Below are positions 38,820 through 47,886 of a DNA stretch of 64,000 bases, piece by piece (position 1 is the first letter of the stretch; each line of letters opens with the position of its first letter). Below the pieces are notes generated by a model. It worked only from the letters and a program-made list of their open reading frames with translations. It made no database searches and had not been told where the DNA came from. The stretch lies in assembly GCF_016464305.1 (NCBI RefSeq), contig NZ_JAEIOJ010000001.1:124001-188000 (forward strand), in the 5' to 3' direction. This DNA is from Umezawaea beigongshangensis. Its GTDB lineage: Bacteria; Actinomycetota; Actinomycetes; Mycobacteriales; Pseudonocardiaceae. The position numbers and the translations under genes are program-made.

Positions 38820-39851
38820 GTGACCGCCCAACCTCAGCCATCCGCGCGTCCGACCCTGGAGGACGTCGCGGCCAGGGCGGGGGTCTCGCGCGCGACGGCC
38901 TCGCGGGTGCTCAACGCGTCACCTCGGGTCAGCCCCGAGGCGCTGGAGGCGGTGACGAACGCCGTGTCCGAGCTGGGCTACCAGCCCAACAGCGCGGCGC
39001 GGGCACTCGTGACCAGGCGCAGCGGAGCCGTCGCCGTCGTGTTCTCCGAGCCCGAGCCCAAGATCTTCGACGACCCGCACTTCGCCCGGCTGATCCGGGC
39101 GGCGGCCCGCGCGCTCTCCGAGCAGGACGCGCAGATGGTGCTGATGCTCGTGCACTCGCCGCAGGACCAGGAGCGGGCGCACCGGTTCCTCGCGGGCGGG
39201 CACGTCGACGGCGCGCTGCTGTTCGCCCCGCACCGCAACGACCGGCTGACCGGCGTGGTGCGCAAGCTGCACCTCCCGGTGGTCCTCGGTGGACGGCCGT
39301 GGGGTTCGCTGCGCGGGTTGCACCTGGTGGACAACGACAACGAGGGCGGCGGCTTCCAGGCCACCGAGCACCTGAAGTCGCTGGGGCGCAAGAGGATCGT
39401 GCACGTCAGCGGCCCGGCCGACGAGCTGTCGTCGACCGACCGGCTCGACGGGTGGCGCAGGTCCGTCGGCGCGGACGACGCCGCCGTCGAGCTGATGAGC
39501 GAGAGCGGTGGCTACACCCGGCAGGGTGGCCGGAACGCGATGCGCACGCTCCTGCGACGGGTGCCGGACCTGGACGCGGCGTTCGTCGGCAGCGACCTGA
39601 TGGCCGAGGGCGCGCTGGCCGCGCTCCGGGAGGCCGGCAGGCGCGTGCCGCAGGACGTGGCCGTGGTCGGGTTCGACGACCACGTGACGATCGCCGCGCA
39701 CACCGATCCCCCGCTGACGAGCATCCGGCAGGACATCGACTCCCAGGTCAGCCACATGGTGTCGCACCTGATCAGGCTGCTGCGCGACGAACCGGTGCGC
39801 GCCAAGCGCGAGGTGCTCCCCACGATCCTGGTCCGTCGCGAGTCCGCCTGA
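38820..39851 (+). CDS. LacI family transcriptional regulator
   Basis: This sugar-responsive repressor has 343 residues. The N-terminal HTH reads TLEDVAARAGVSRATASRVL, and the hinge helix follows at NSAARALVTRR. A periplasmic-binding-protein-like effector domain contains ADELSSTDRLDGW and VGFDDHVTIAAHTDPPLTSI. The GTG at 38820 fits the AGGAG box better than the ATG at 38814. A LacI-type operator candidate lies upstream. No sugar transport genes are next to it, so its targets are elsewhere or limited to itself. Confidence 0.9.
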   Translation: MTAQPQPSARPTLEDVAARAGVSRATASRVLNASPRVSPEALEAVTNAVSELGYQPNSAARALVTRRSGAVAVVFSEPEPKIFDDPHFARLIRAAARALSEQDAQMVLMLVHSPQDQERAHRFLAGGHVDGALLFAPHRNDRLTGVVRKLHLPVVLGGRPWGSLRGLHLVDNDNEGGGFQATEHLKSLGRKRIVHVSGPADELSSTDRLDGWRRSVGADDAAVELMSESGGYTRQGGRNAMRTLLRRVPDLDAAFVGSDLMAEGALAALREAGRRVPQDVAVVGFDDHVTIAAHTDPPLTSIRQDIDSQVSHMVSHLIRLLRDEPVRAKREVLPTILVRRESA

Positions 39852-39870
39852 CCCCGGTGTCCGACCCCAA

Positions 39871-39909
39871 GTGCCGGTCGGCCCGGCCCTCGCCCGGGCC
39901 GACCGGCAC
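39871..39909 (+). terminator. Perfect 16-bp terminator after the LacI gene
   Basis: Bases 39871-39886 pair with 39894-39909 around a seven-base loop, 19 bases after the LacI stop codon. It is one of a pair of hairpins that separate the LacI gene from the convergent ABC transporter operon. Confidence 0.8.
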
Positions 39910-39962
39910 CTGTGAAGAGGGCCCGCGGCGCGGATCGTGACGCGCGGGCGGGCAGGAACACC

Positions 39963-40007
39963 CGTGAGCGGCCCGTCCACCCCCCGACGGAGGACGGGCC
40001 GCTCACG
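39963..40007 (-). terminator. Perfect 16-bp terminator after the ABC permease
   Basis: Bases 39963-39978 pair with 39992-40007 around a 13-base loop, 17 bases beyond the stop of the leftward permease gene. It closes the ABC transporter operon. Confidence 0.78.
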
Positions 40008-40024
40008 GCAGCCGGGTCGGCGGA

Positions 40025-42577
40025 TCAGCCCTCGGCCATCCCCGCCACCACCGACGTGCGGGCCGCCCGCCGGGCCGGGAGGGCCGCGGCGAGCACCGCG
40101 GCGAGCACCGCGGCGACGAGCATGGTGCCGATCTGGCCGTAGGGCACCGCGAACGTCAGCGGGATGTTGTCGCTGGAGAGCGCCGTGGTGAGGACCCAGC
40201 TGAACCCGATGCCGAGCACCAGGCCCACCGCCGCGCCCATCAGGGCCATCAGGATCGACTCGACGACCAGCATCAGCCGCAGCTGTCCCCTGGTCAGTCC
40301 GAGCGCCCGCAGCAGCGCGGACTCCCTGGTGCGCTCCAGCACCGACAGCGACAGCGTGTTGGCGATGCCGAACAGCGCGATGAGCACGGCCAGTCCGATC
40401 AGCGCCCACATGAAGCCGAGCAACTGGTCGACCTGCTTGCTGAGCTGCGCCTTCGTCTCGGCGGCGCTGTCCAGCACGGCGATCGGCGACGGATCGGTCA
40501 CCCGCTGCACCGCCGCCCGGCCCGCTGCGGCGTCCACCCCGTCGGCCAGCTTCACCATGACGCGCTCGTAGCCCCGCTCCAGCTCCGGCTTCAGCGCCCG
40601 TGCCGTCGGCAGCGCGACCAGGCCGTCGTAGAACGCCTCGCCCTCGTAGAACGCGACGACCGTCAGCGGCTTCGTCGGCGCCGGAGCGTCCGCGGCGTCG
40701 GCGCGGGAGGAGCCGCGCACCTCGTAGGTGTCACCGATCTTCAGGCCGGTGCGGCGGGCAGCGCTCTCGCTGAGGACGACCTCGTCGTCGGCCAGCGAGT
40801 CCAGCGTCCCGGCGACGATCGTCGGGTTGACCAGCCCGCCGATGGCGTCGCCCTCGACGGCGGTGACGTAGGCGAACTGCTCGTCCTGCAGCTCCACGGA
40901 CAGGTACGCCGCGGCCGAGACCTCCTCGACCTCCGGGAGGTCGTCGAGCTGCGTCACCAGGTCCTGCGGCAGGACCTGGTCGTAGAGCGAGGACGTCACG
41001 TTGTAGTCGGCGGGGAACTCCGCGTCGACCTGGGCGTTGGCCGTCTCCTTGCCGCTGCTCGCGAGCACGGTCACCGTGCTGACGATCGTCACGCCGATCA
41101 GCAGCGCGGACGTCGTGGCCGCCGTGCGCCGCGGGTTGCGGCTCGCGTTGCCCGCGGCCAGCTCGGCCGGCACGCCCAGGAGCGCCCTGGGCACCACGCC
41201 CAGCACCCGGTTGATCGGACCCACCAGCAGCGGACCCAGCACCAGCACGCCGATCAGCACCAGCATGCAGCCGGCGCCGCTGATCAGCATCGCCTGCTCG
41301 CCCTTCTGACCGGTGCCCAGCACCGCCAGCGCTACGCCGCCCACCAGCAGGAGCAGTGCGAACGCCACCCGGAGCCGTCCGGTGCGCGCGACGTCGTCGT
41401 TGCTGTCGAGCTGCGAGCGCAGCGCCGCGATCGGCGGCACCCTGGTGGCCCTCAGCGCGGGCAGCACGGCCGCGACCAGGGTCACCAGCACGCCCACCGC
41501 GAACGCGGCGATCACGGTGACCGGTTCGACCGGGATGCGGACGTCGGCCTCGCCGCCCGTCGACCGCGCGAGGCCCCACTGGAGCGCGGCGGACACGCCG
41601 ATGCCGCCGAACAGGCCCACCAGCGAGGCGAACAGGCCCATCGCGAGCGCCTCGGCGATCACGCTGCGGAACACCTGCCCGCGGCCCGCGCCGACGCAGC
41701 GCAGCAGCGCCAGCTCCCTGGTGCGCTGGGCGACCAGGATGGTGAACGTGTTGTAGATGACCATGGAGGACACGACGAGCGCGATGAACGCGAATCCCAG
41801 CAGGACCGTCGTGATGTCGCCGATGTTCTGCTCGACGAACGCGAGGTCCTGCTGCACGAGCGCGGCGCCGGTCTCGATCCGGTAGCCGCCCGAGCCGAGC
41901 GCGGAGGTGATCGCGGCGACCAGCGCCTCCTGACCGACGCTGCCGTCACCGGCGACGACGACGGAGTCGTACAGCACGCCCGGATCGAGCTGCTCCAGCG
42001 ACTCGGGCAGGAGCACCACGTGGTCGCTGCCGGACAGGGACAGGAGGCTGGTGCCCTGCCGGTAGGTGCCGACCACGGTGAACGAGCGCTTCTCCTGCTG
42101 CTCGTTCAGCAGCTCGACCTGCCCGCCGATGCCGAGCTTCGACGTCGTGGCGGTGCGCTCGTCGACGGCGATCTCGTTCGCCGCCGTCGGGTAGCGGCCC
42201 TCGATGACGTCGAACTCGCGCAGCGACTCGGTCTTCGCCAGCGGAGCCACGACGGCGGGCCTGGCCTTGCCCTCGCCGCCCAGCAGGGCCACGTGGAGGT
42301 AGCCCCGCACGTCGGTGCCCGCCACCCCCTGCACGGTGCTGATCTGCTCGGCGACACCGCGGGGAATGCCCTCGGCGTCGCTGTTCTGGTGGTCGACGCC
42401 GACGCTGACGTCGACGCCGCGGGAGCTCTTCGAGAACTCGTCGGTGACGCTCTCGCGCAACCCGTCGCCCAGGACCATCGTGCCGGAGACGAACGCCACT
42501 CCGAGGGCGATGGCCACCGAGGACAGGACCAGCCGCGCTGTGCGGGCCCGCAGGCCCGCGAGGATCGTGCGCAGCAT
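40025..42577 (-). CDS. ABC transporter permease (two FtsX domains)
   Basis: This 850-residue membrane protein has an N-terminal helix (VLSSVAIALGVAFVSGTMVL) and a large extracytoplasmic MacB-like domain. An FtsX block with three helices follows, then a repeat of the same plan, ending in the second FtsX block (ALIGLAVLIALFGIANTLSL and MLVAAVLAAVLAAALPARRA). The ATG overlaps the ATPase stop by one base, so they form one transporter. Relatives use mechanotransmission to export peptides, lipids or antibiotics. The substrate is unknown. Confidence 0.92.
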   Translation of the reverse strand: MLRTILAGLRARTARLVLSSVAIALGVAFVSGTMVLGDGLRESVTDEFSKSSRGVDVSVGVDHQNSDAEGIPRGVAEQISTVQGVAGTDVRGYLHVALLGGEGKARPAVVAPLAKTESLREFDVIEGRYPTAANEIAVDERTATTSKLGIGGQVELLNEQQEKRSFTVVGTYRQGTSLLSLSGSDHVVLLPESLEQLDPGVLYDSVVVAGDGSVGQEALVAAITSALGSGGYRIETGAALVQQDLAFVEQNIGDITTVLLGFAFIALVVSSMVIYNTFTILVAQRTRELALLRCVGAGRGQVFRSVIAEALAMGLFASLVGLFGGIGVSAALQWGLARSTGGEADVRIPVEPVTVIAAFAVGVLVTLVAAVLPALRATRVPPIAALRSQLDSNDDVARTGRLRVAFALLLLVGGVALAVLGTGQKGEQAMLISGAGCMLVLIGVLVLGPLLVGPINRVLGVVPRALLGVPAELAAGNASRNPRRTAATTSALLIGVTIVSTVTVLASSGKETANAQVDAEFPADYNVTSSLYDQVLPQDLVTQLDDLPEVEEVSAAAYLSVELQDEQFAYVTAVEGDAIGGLVNPTIVAGTLDSLADDEVVLSESAARRTGLKIGDTYEVRGSSRADAADAPAPTKPLTVVAFYEGEAFYDGLVALPTARALKPELERGYERVMVKLADGVDAAAGRAAVQRVTDPSPIAVLDSAAETKAQLSKQVDQLLGFMWALIGLAVLIALFGIANTLSLSVLERTRESALLRALGLTRGQLRLMLVVESILMALMGAAVGLVLGIGFSWVLTTALSSDNIPLTFAVPYGQIGTMLVAAVLAAVLAAALPARRAARTSVVAGMAEG

Positions 42578-43338
42578 CAGGCACCCAGGTTCTTCAGCGC
42601 GGAGAGCACGGAGTCGGCGGTGGGGTTGTGGATCTCGCCGGCGAGGTGGCCGTCGGCGAGCAGGACCACGCGGTCGGCGTAGGACGCCGCGTTCGGGTCG
42701 TGCGTCACCATGATCACCGTCTGGCCGAGCTTGCGGACCGACATCCGCAGGAAGTCCAGCACCTCGGCGCCGGAGCGCGAGTCCAGGTTGCCGGTGGGCT
42801 CGTCGGCGAACACCACGTCGGGGCGCGACACCAGCGCGCGGGCGCACGCCACCCGCTGCTGCTGGCCGCCCGACAGCTCGGTGGGCTTGTGCCGCAACCG
42901 GTCCCGCAGACCCAGCACGTCGACGATCGTGTCGAACCACTCCTGGTCGGGCTTGCGGCCCGCCAGCTCCAGTCCCAGCAGGACGTTCTGCTGCGCGGTC
43001 AGCGTCGGCAGCAGGTTGAACGCCTGGAACACGAAGCCCACGCGGTCGCGCCGCAGCTTCGTCAGCTCCTTGTCGCTCAGCCCGGTGATCTCCTGAGATC
43101 CGATGTGGACGGTTCCGCTGTCCACGTCGTCGAGGCCCGCGAGGCAGTGCATGAGAGTGGACTTCCCCGAACCGGACGGACCCATGATCGCCGTGAACTT
43201 GCCCGCTTCGAAGCTCACGCTCACGCCGTCGAGCGCCCGCACCGCGGTGTCGCCCTTGCCGTAGACCTTCACGAGACTTCCTGCGGCCACGGCGGTCCGG
43301 GTGCCGATCGTCCCCGTCTCGGACACCACTGCTGACAT
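42577..43338 (-). CDS. ABC transporter ATP-binding protein (MacB/LolD type)
   Basis: This 253-residue ATPase powers the permease next to it. Walker A is GPSGSGKSTLMH, the signature is LSGGQQQRVACARAL, and Walker B is VVFADEPTGNLDS, with the NLDSRSG wording typical of the MacB/LolD/FtsE subfamily. The ATG at 43338 has a weak GGGGCGAAG box. The promoter lies in the 187 bases up to the SARP gene end. Regulation by the neighbouring SARP or LacI proteins is possible but not shown. Confidence 0.95.
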   Translation of the reverse strand: MSAVVSETGTIGTRTAVAAGSLVKVYGKGDTAVRALDGVSVSFEAGKFTAIMGPSGSGKSTLMHCLAGLDDVDSGTVHIGSQEITGLSDKELTKLRRDRVGFVFQAFNLLPTLTAQQNVLLGLELAGRKPDQEWFDTIVDVLGLRDRLRHKPTELSGGQQQRVACARALVSRPDVVFADEPTGNLDSRSGAEVLDFLRMSVRKLGQTVIMVTHDPNAASYADRVVLLADGHLAGEIHNPTADSVLSALKNLGA

Positions 43339-43525
43339 CTTCGCCCCTGTTCTTCGTTCGTCCTGCTGTCCTCGACGAAGCTAGGGAGGGAAGGGGTGAG
43401 CGGGCATCAGCTCAGGAGCGGGGTCCGGTCTCCTCCTGCGGGATGACGGCGGGTCGTACCGGGGACGGAGCACAGCGCCGGGGCGCGGGCACCGGGCGGG
43501 CGCGCCGGCCCGGCCAGCGGACCCC

Positions 43526-46378
43526 TCACCCCCGGCCCGCGACCGGGGCCGGTCCCGTGCGCGCCCTGGCCGCGCGGGCCCTGACCTGGTCGGCCTCCGG
43601 GGCGTCCAGCTCGGTGAGCAGGGTCAGCGCGCGCTGCCAGTGGGCGGCGGCCCCCGGCTCGCCGGAGCGGTCGAGGACCACCGCGAGGCGGTCGTGCGCG
43701 AGCGCCTGGTGGTAGGGGCTCACGGCCTCGACGGCCAGGCCGAGCGCCGAGCGCGCCGACGACAGCGCCTGCTCGTGCTCCCCCAGCTCCAGCAGCGCGC
43801 CCGCCAGATCGGTGAGGCACGCCGACTCGCCACACAGCTCGCCCACCTCGTGGTACATCGGCAGCGCGGCCCGCAGCCAGCGGGCGGACTCGGCGGGCCG
43901 CCGCGTCGCGGTGTTCAGCAGCCCGAGGCTGTGGTGGGCGTTGGCCTCGGCCCAGCGCGCCCCTCCGGCGCGGCTGACCTCGATCGCCTCCCGGTAGTGC
44001 GACTCGGCCTCGACGGTCCGGCCGAGGTCCAGCACGGTGTTGCCGAGGGTGATCAGCGCGCGGGCGTGCCGGACCGCGTCGCCCAGCGACCGTCCCACCT
44101 CCAGCGCCTCGCGGTGCCGGGCGAGCGCCTCGTCGACCCGGCCGAACTGGAGCAGCACCACCCCGAGGTTGTAGAGCGTCACGAACCGCGCGTCGGGATC
44201 GGCCAGTTCCTCGGTGGCGCGCAGCGCGCTCTCCGTGGTGCGCAGCCACGTCTCCCGGTCGGTGCGCAGCCAGAAGAACCGGGACAGCGTGTAGGGCAGC
44301 TGCCAGGCGTGCACCCACCAGCGCGCCGACGCGGCGAGCTCGGCGGCGGCGACCAGGTTGGCCTGCTCCGCCTCCAGCCACGCCAGCGCGGCGTGCGCGT
44401 CGGGCAGCGGCGGCACCTCGGCGGGCACGTGCTCCGGGCTGATGGTGACGGTGCCGCGGCCGACGGGCAGCAGGCCGTCGGCCACGTCGGCGCAGTGCAG
44501 GTAGTAGTCGAGCATCCGGCCGGTGGCCGCGTGCCGCTCCCGCTCGTCCAGCTCGGCCGACAGCGCCCTGGTGTAGACGCGGACCAGGTCGTGCGCGGTG
44601 AAGCGGCCCGGCTCGACCGGGGTCAGCAGGTTCGCAGCGGCCAGCGAGTCCAGCCCGCGCTGCGCCTCGGCCAGGGGAACCCCGGCCGTGGCGGCGGCGG
44701 CGTGCGGGGTGATCTCGGGGCCGGGGTGCAGGCCGAGCAGCGCGAGCAACCGCGCCGGGAAGTCCTCCAGCGCCCGGCGCGAGGCGTCGAGAGCGGCGCG
44801 GACCGTGCTGTTCCCGTCCTCCAGCCCCAGCGCGGACAGGCGGCCGTGCTCGTCGCTCAGCTCCGCCGCGAGCTGGGCGACCCGCAGCGACGGGGCCACC
44901 GCGAGCCGGGCCGCCGCGATGCGCAGGGCCAGGGGCAGCCCGTCGCACAGCTCGGCGATCCGCCGCAGCGCGTCCGCGTCACCGTCCTCGGCCGGGCGGC
45001 CAGCCACCCGGGTCAGCACCTCCAGCGCGGCGTCGCACCCGAGCATGTCCAGCTCCACGACGCGCGCCTCGGCGTGCGCGACGAGACCGGTGAGCCGCCG
45101 CCTGCTGGTCACCACGACGCACGACGGCGATCCGGGCAGCAGCGGCACCAGCTCGGCGGAGCCGCGCGCGTTGTCCAGCAGCAGCAGCATCCTGCGGTCG
45201 GCCACGAGGGTGCGCAGCAGCGCCGAGCGCTCCTCCACCGACACCGGCGCGTCGGCGGCGGGCACTCCCAGCGCGCGCAGGAACCGGCCCAGCACCTCAC
45301 CGGTGTCCAGCGGTTCCCGGTCGCGGTCGTAGCCGTGCAGGTCCACGTACAGCTGGCCACCGGGGAACTCCTCGCGCACCCGGTGCGCCCAGGCGAGGGC
45401 GAGCGCCGTCTTGCCCACCCCGGCCGCACCGGTCACTACGAGCACGGGACCGGGGTGGTCGGCGAGCAGCGCGTCCAGCCGAGCCAGCTCGTCGTCGCGG
45501 CCCACCAGCGCACCGGGCGCGCGCGGGAGCTGCGCGGGAACGGCGGACGGCCGCGGCGGCGGCGCCGGCGGCGCGCTCACCGGCGGCGCGGGGCGCTCCG
45601 GCTCGGGGTCCTCACCGGCGAGGACGGCCTGCTGCAACCGGCGCAGCTCCGGGCCCGGTTCGACGCCCAGCTCGTCGATCAGCACCCGCCGGGCCGTGCG
45701 GTAGGCGGCCAGCGCCTCCGCCTGCCTGCCCGCCTGGCACAGCGCGCGCATGAGCAGCCCGTGCCCGCGTTCCCGCAGGGGGTGCTCGGCGACCAGCCCG
45801 GCCAGTTCACCGGCCAGCTCCGCGCCGCGGCCGACGGTGATGGCCAGCTCCGCCCTGTCCTCCAGCACGGCCAGCCGCCGCTCGGTCAACCGCGCCCGCT
45901 CGACCTCGGCGAACAGTCCCGGCACGCCGCTCAGCGGCTCGGCGCGCCACAGGCCGAGCGCGGCGGCCAGCTCGTCGCACGCCGTGGCCGGGTCCCCGGC
46001 GGCGCGCAGCCGGTTGGCCGCCGACACCCGCTTCTCGAACACGTCCAGGTCCAGCGCGTCGCGGTCGACGCGCAGCAGGTAGCCGTCACCGACCGACGTC
46101 AGCAGCTGCGCCCGCGCCCGCCGTGCCCGGTCCGGCTCCAGCGCGCGGCGCAGCCCGGCCACGTAGGTCTGCACGAGGTTCACCGCGCTGCTGGGAACGG
46201 CGTCGCCCCACACGGCCTCGATGATCTGTCCCCGGCTGACCGGGGTGTTGCGGGCGAGCAGCAGCACGGCGAGCACCGCGCGCTGCTTGGCGGCGCCGAG
46301 CTCGACCTCCTCGCCGTCGCGCACCGCGCGGAGCAGGCCGAGAACCTCGAACCGCGGGGGTTCGGCGTCGTGCGCCAC
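43526..46378 (-). CDS. AfsR/SARP family transcriptional regulator
   Basis: This 950-residue regulator begins with an OmpR-like winged helix (FEVLGLLRAV, LARNTPVSRGQIIEAVWG) and a BTAD domain to about residue 250. An NB-ARC ATPase follows with P-loop VTGAAGVGKTALAL near residue 320 and kinase 2-like MLLLLDNARG. A TPR array runs from about 640 to the end. This is the AfsR/RedD architecture that controls antibiotic and morphological genes. The GTG at 46378 follows AAGGA. No biosynthetic cluster lies in this window, so it may be a global regulator. Confidence 0.92.
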   Translation of the reverse strand: MAHDAEPPRFEVLGLLRAVRDGEEVELGAAKQRAVLAVLLLARNTPVSRGQIIEAVWGDAVPSSAVNLVQTYVAGLRRALEPDRARRARAQLLTSVGDGYLLRVDRDALDLDVFEKRVSAANRLRAAGDPATACDELAAALGLWRAEPLSGVPGLFAEVERARLTERRLAVLEDRAELAITVGRGAELAGELAGLVAEHPLRERGHGLLMRALCQAGRQAEALAAYRTARRVLIDELGVEPGPELRRLQQAVLAGEDPEPERPAPPVSAPPAPPPRPSAVPAQLPRAPGALVGRDDELARLDALLADHPGPVLVVTGAAGVGKTALALAWAHRVREEFPGGQLYVDLHGYDRDREPLDTGEVLGRFLRALGVPAADAPVSVEERSALLRTLVADRRMLLLLDNARGSAELVPLLPGSPSCVVVTSRRRLTGLVAHAEARVVELDMLGCDAALEVLTRVAGRPAEDGDADALRRIAELCDGLPLALRIAAARLAVAPSLRVAQLAAELSDEHGRLSALGLEDGNSTVRAALDASRRALEDFPARLLALLGLHPGPEITPHAAAATAGVPLAEAQRGLDSLAAANLLTPVEPGRFTAHDLVRVYTRALSAELDERERHAATGRMLDYYLHCADVADGLLPVGRGTVTISPEHVPAEVPPLPDAHAALAWLEAEQANLVAAAELAASARWWVHAWQLPYTLSRFFWLRTDRETWLRTTESALRATEELADPDARFVTLYNLGVVLLQFGRVDEALARHREALEVGRSLGDAVRHARALITLGNTVLDLGRTVEAESHYREAIEVSRAGGARWAEANAHHSLGLLNTATRRPAESARWLRAALPMYHEVGELCGESACLTDLAGALLELGEHEQALSSARSALGLAVEAVSPYHQALAHDRLAVVLDRSGEPGAAAHWQRALTLLTELDAPEADQVRARAARARTGPAPVAGRG

Positions 46379-46652
46379 GGGCCCGTCCTTCGCCGGAGGG
46401 GGCACAACCGGACCGGTGCTCCACGGAGTGCCGCAGAGGGCTCCAGTGGGGCTCCAGTCGCGCTGTAGCCGGTTTCTTACGCTTAGCGTGTCCAACCAAC
46501 CACACAGGGCGAGGAAAAACGAAACCCGGTGGGGTCGGTTGGGCCAGAGAGCGGACCACCCGCTGCTCTCCTCGATCGACGTGGGTCGGCCGGCGTGCAA
46601 GGGGCATCCAGCCCGCGGCGGCGGAACGCCGGCCGACCCTCGTCCCCTCCTC
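46379..46652. promoter_or_regulatory. Upstream region of the SARP gene
   Basis: These 274 bases precede the SARP start and hold no gene. An A/T-richer patch at about 46470-46530, including TTTCTTACGC on the plus strand, is the likely promoter. I did not find a clear direct-repeat SARP site. Confidence 0.35.
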
Positions 46653-46686
46653 GAAGGGGGCCACCTGGAAACAGGTGGCCCCCTTC
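46653..46686 (-). terminator. Perfect 15-bp hairpin with GAAA loop
   Basis: Bases 46653-46667 pair with 46672-46686, with the four-base loop GAAA. The stem ends in GAAGGGGG and CCCCCTTC. It lies downstream of dedA and the repeat cluster and upstream of the SARP promoter, so it should insulate the SARP gene from dedA transcription. Confidence 0.82.
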
Positions 46687-46700
46687 ACCCGTCTCCCCCC

Positions 46701-46821
46701 GAGTTGAGCGTTCGGGCACGCCGAGTTGAGCGTTCGGGCGGGACCGGAGGCGGACGCACGTCTCCAACGCTCAACTCGCGGTGCTCGAACGCTCAACTCA
46801 CCGTGCTGGAACGCTCAACTC
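46701..46821. repeat. Five copies of a 22-bp repeat, two direct and three inverted
   Basis: The core GAGTTGAGCGTTC occurs at 46701-46713 and 46723-46735. Its reverse complement GAACGCTCAACTC occurs at 46765-46777 (one mismatch), 46787-46799 and 46809-46821. Copies on each side are exactly 22 bases apart, with flanks GGGC or CGCGG/CACCG also partly kept. The two groups face each other, so RNA could fold into alternative 13-bp stems. The cluster sits directly after the dedA stop codon. A variant copy, GAACGCTCCACTC, is at 37569-37581. Confidence 0.85.
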
Positions 46822-46825
46822 GCGG

Positions 46826-47479
46826 TCAGGGGACCAGCTCCGGGGTGCGGTCGGGGGTGGGGGCGGACTTCTTGGCCCGGCGGCGCTTCACGAGCACCGC
46901 CACCACCGCGGCCAGCACCAGGGCCACGACCACCGCCGTGCTGGCCCGACCCAGGGTCTTCTCCACGTACTTGGCCGACGCGCCCGCGACCGCGCCGATG
47001 CCGATGTGCAGGGCCGCCCAGGCCGCCGCGCCCACGACCGAGGCGGGCAGGAAGCTGCGGTAGGGCAGGTTCGCGGCCCCGGCGGAGGCGGGCATCAGGG
47101 TGCGCACGACCGGCAGGAACCGCGCCACCAGCACGGCCCACCAGCCGCGGCGGCGCAGGAAGTCCCCCGCCCGGTCCCAGTGCTGCTGCCCGAGCTTGCG
47201 GACGACCCCGGTCTCCCGCATCCGATCGCCGTACCTGCGGCCGATCAGGTAGCCGATGCTGTCCCCGGCGACCGCGCACAGGGTCACCACGACCCACAGC
47301 ACGACGAAGCGCGGCACCGTGGTGGCCGTCGTCGACGCGATGAGCAGTCCCGACTCGCCAGGAGCGAGGAACCCGACGCCGAGGGTGCACTCGGCGAGCA
47401 CCAGCGCGCCCGTCGCGGCGACCACGGCGGGCTGCGGCAAGCCGGCGAGCCCGTTCAGGGCGTCGGTCAGCAGTCCCAT
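46826..47479 (-). CDS. DedA family membrane protein
   Basis: This 217-residue integral membrane protein of the DedA/SNARE-associated family is thought to act in lipid carrier recycling. The family segments are FLAPGESGLLIAS, the AGDSIGYLIGRRYGDR loop, and RRGWWAVLVARFLPVVRTL with its essential Arg, followed by ASAGAANLPYRSFL. A basic C-terminal tail (KRRRAKK) is cytoplasmic. The ATG at 47479 follows TTGAGGAC; an extended frame to 47575 is unlikely. Its 3' end is marked by the 22-bp repeat cluster. Confidence 0.92.
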   Translation of the reverse strand: MGLLTDALNGLAGLPQPAVVAATGALVLAECTLGVGFLAPGESGLLIASTTATTVPRFVVLWVVVTLCAVAGDSIGYLIGRRYGDRMRETGVVRKLGQQHWDRAGDFLRRRGWWAVLVARFLPVVRTLMPASAGAANLPYRSFLPASVVGAAAWAALHIGIGAVAGASAKYVEKTLGRASTAVVVALVLAAVVAVLVKRRRAKKSAPTPDRTPELVP

Positions 47480-47642
47480 GTCCTCAATCCCCCAGGAGGT
47501 GGAGCCCGACAAGAAGCGCGAGCATATCCAGCGCTCGCCGGGTCCATTCCACCGCGAGAGGGGGCACGTCCGCATCGGTCTGCGGTCAGACCTCCCGTAC
47601 TACCGGAGGACTACGCGACCCCCGGGGGGAGCACGACGACGG

Positions 47643-47864
47643 TCAGGGTCGGTCGAACTCCCCGTCCTTGGCGGCACCGAGGAAGCGCTCCCACCCGGCG
47701 GAGGTGAAGCCGAGCGCACCGGCCGCGGCGTTCTTCGAGTCGCGCACGGCCGCCCAGGAGCCGCCGAGCGCGACCTCGACGCACTCCGGTCCACCGGCGG
47801 ACGACCAACTGCTCTTGCGCCACACGGCGCCGGGGTGCTGCCGGGCAGGCTCGACTCTGTCCAC
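47643..47864 (-). CDS. DUF397 domain-containing protein
   Basis: This 73-residue protein consists of one DUF397 domain, with WRKSSWSSAGGPECVEVAL and VRDSKN as the hallmarks. It lies 22 bases after an XRE regulator gene. In Streptomyces and relatives this pairing is common and includes BldB-independent development and antibiotic regulators; the DUF397 protein is thought to modulate its partner. The GTG at 47864 was chosen because AGAAGGA precedes it. Function here is unknown. Confidence 0.9.
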   Translation of the reverse strand: MDRVEPARQHPGAVWRKSSWSSAGGPECVEVALGGSWAAVRDSKNAAAGALGFTSAGWERFLGAAKDGEFDRP

Positions 47865-47886
47865 TGTCCTTCTCAACTCCGCTCGG

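Noticed and set aside
43526-46378. Pathway-specific SARP of a biosynthetic cluster
   Set aside because: No biosynthetic genes lie on either side; only an ABC exporter and DedA are near.
43640-46468. Long plus-strand open frame opposite the SARP gene
   Set aside because: It is an antisense shadow; the SARP frame has all domains expected for AfsR.
46701-46821. CRISPR array
   Set aside because: The units are 22 bases with no spacer diversity, they reverse orientation midway, and no cas genes are present.
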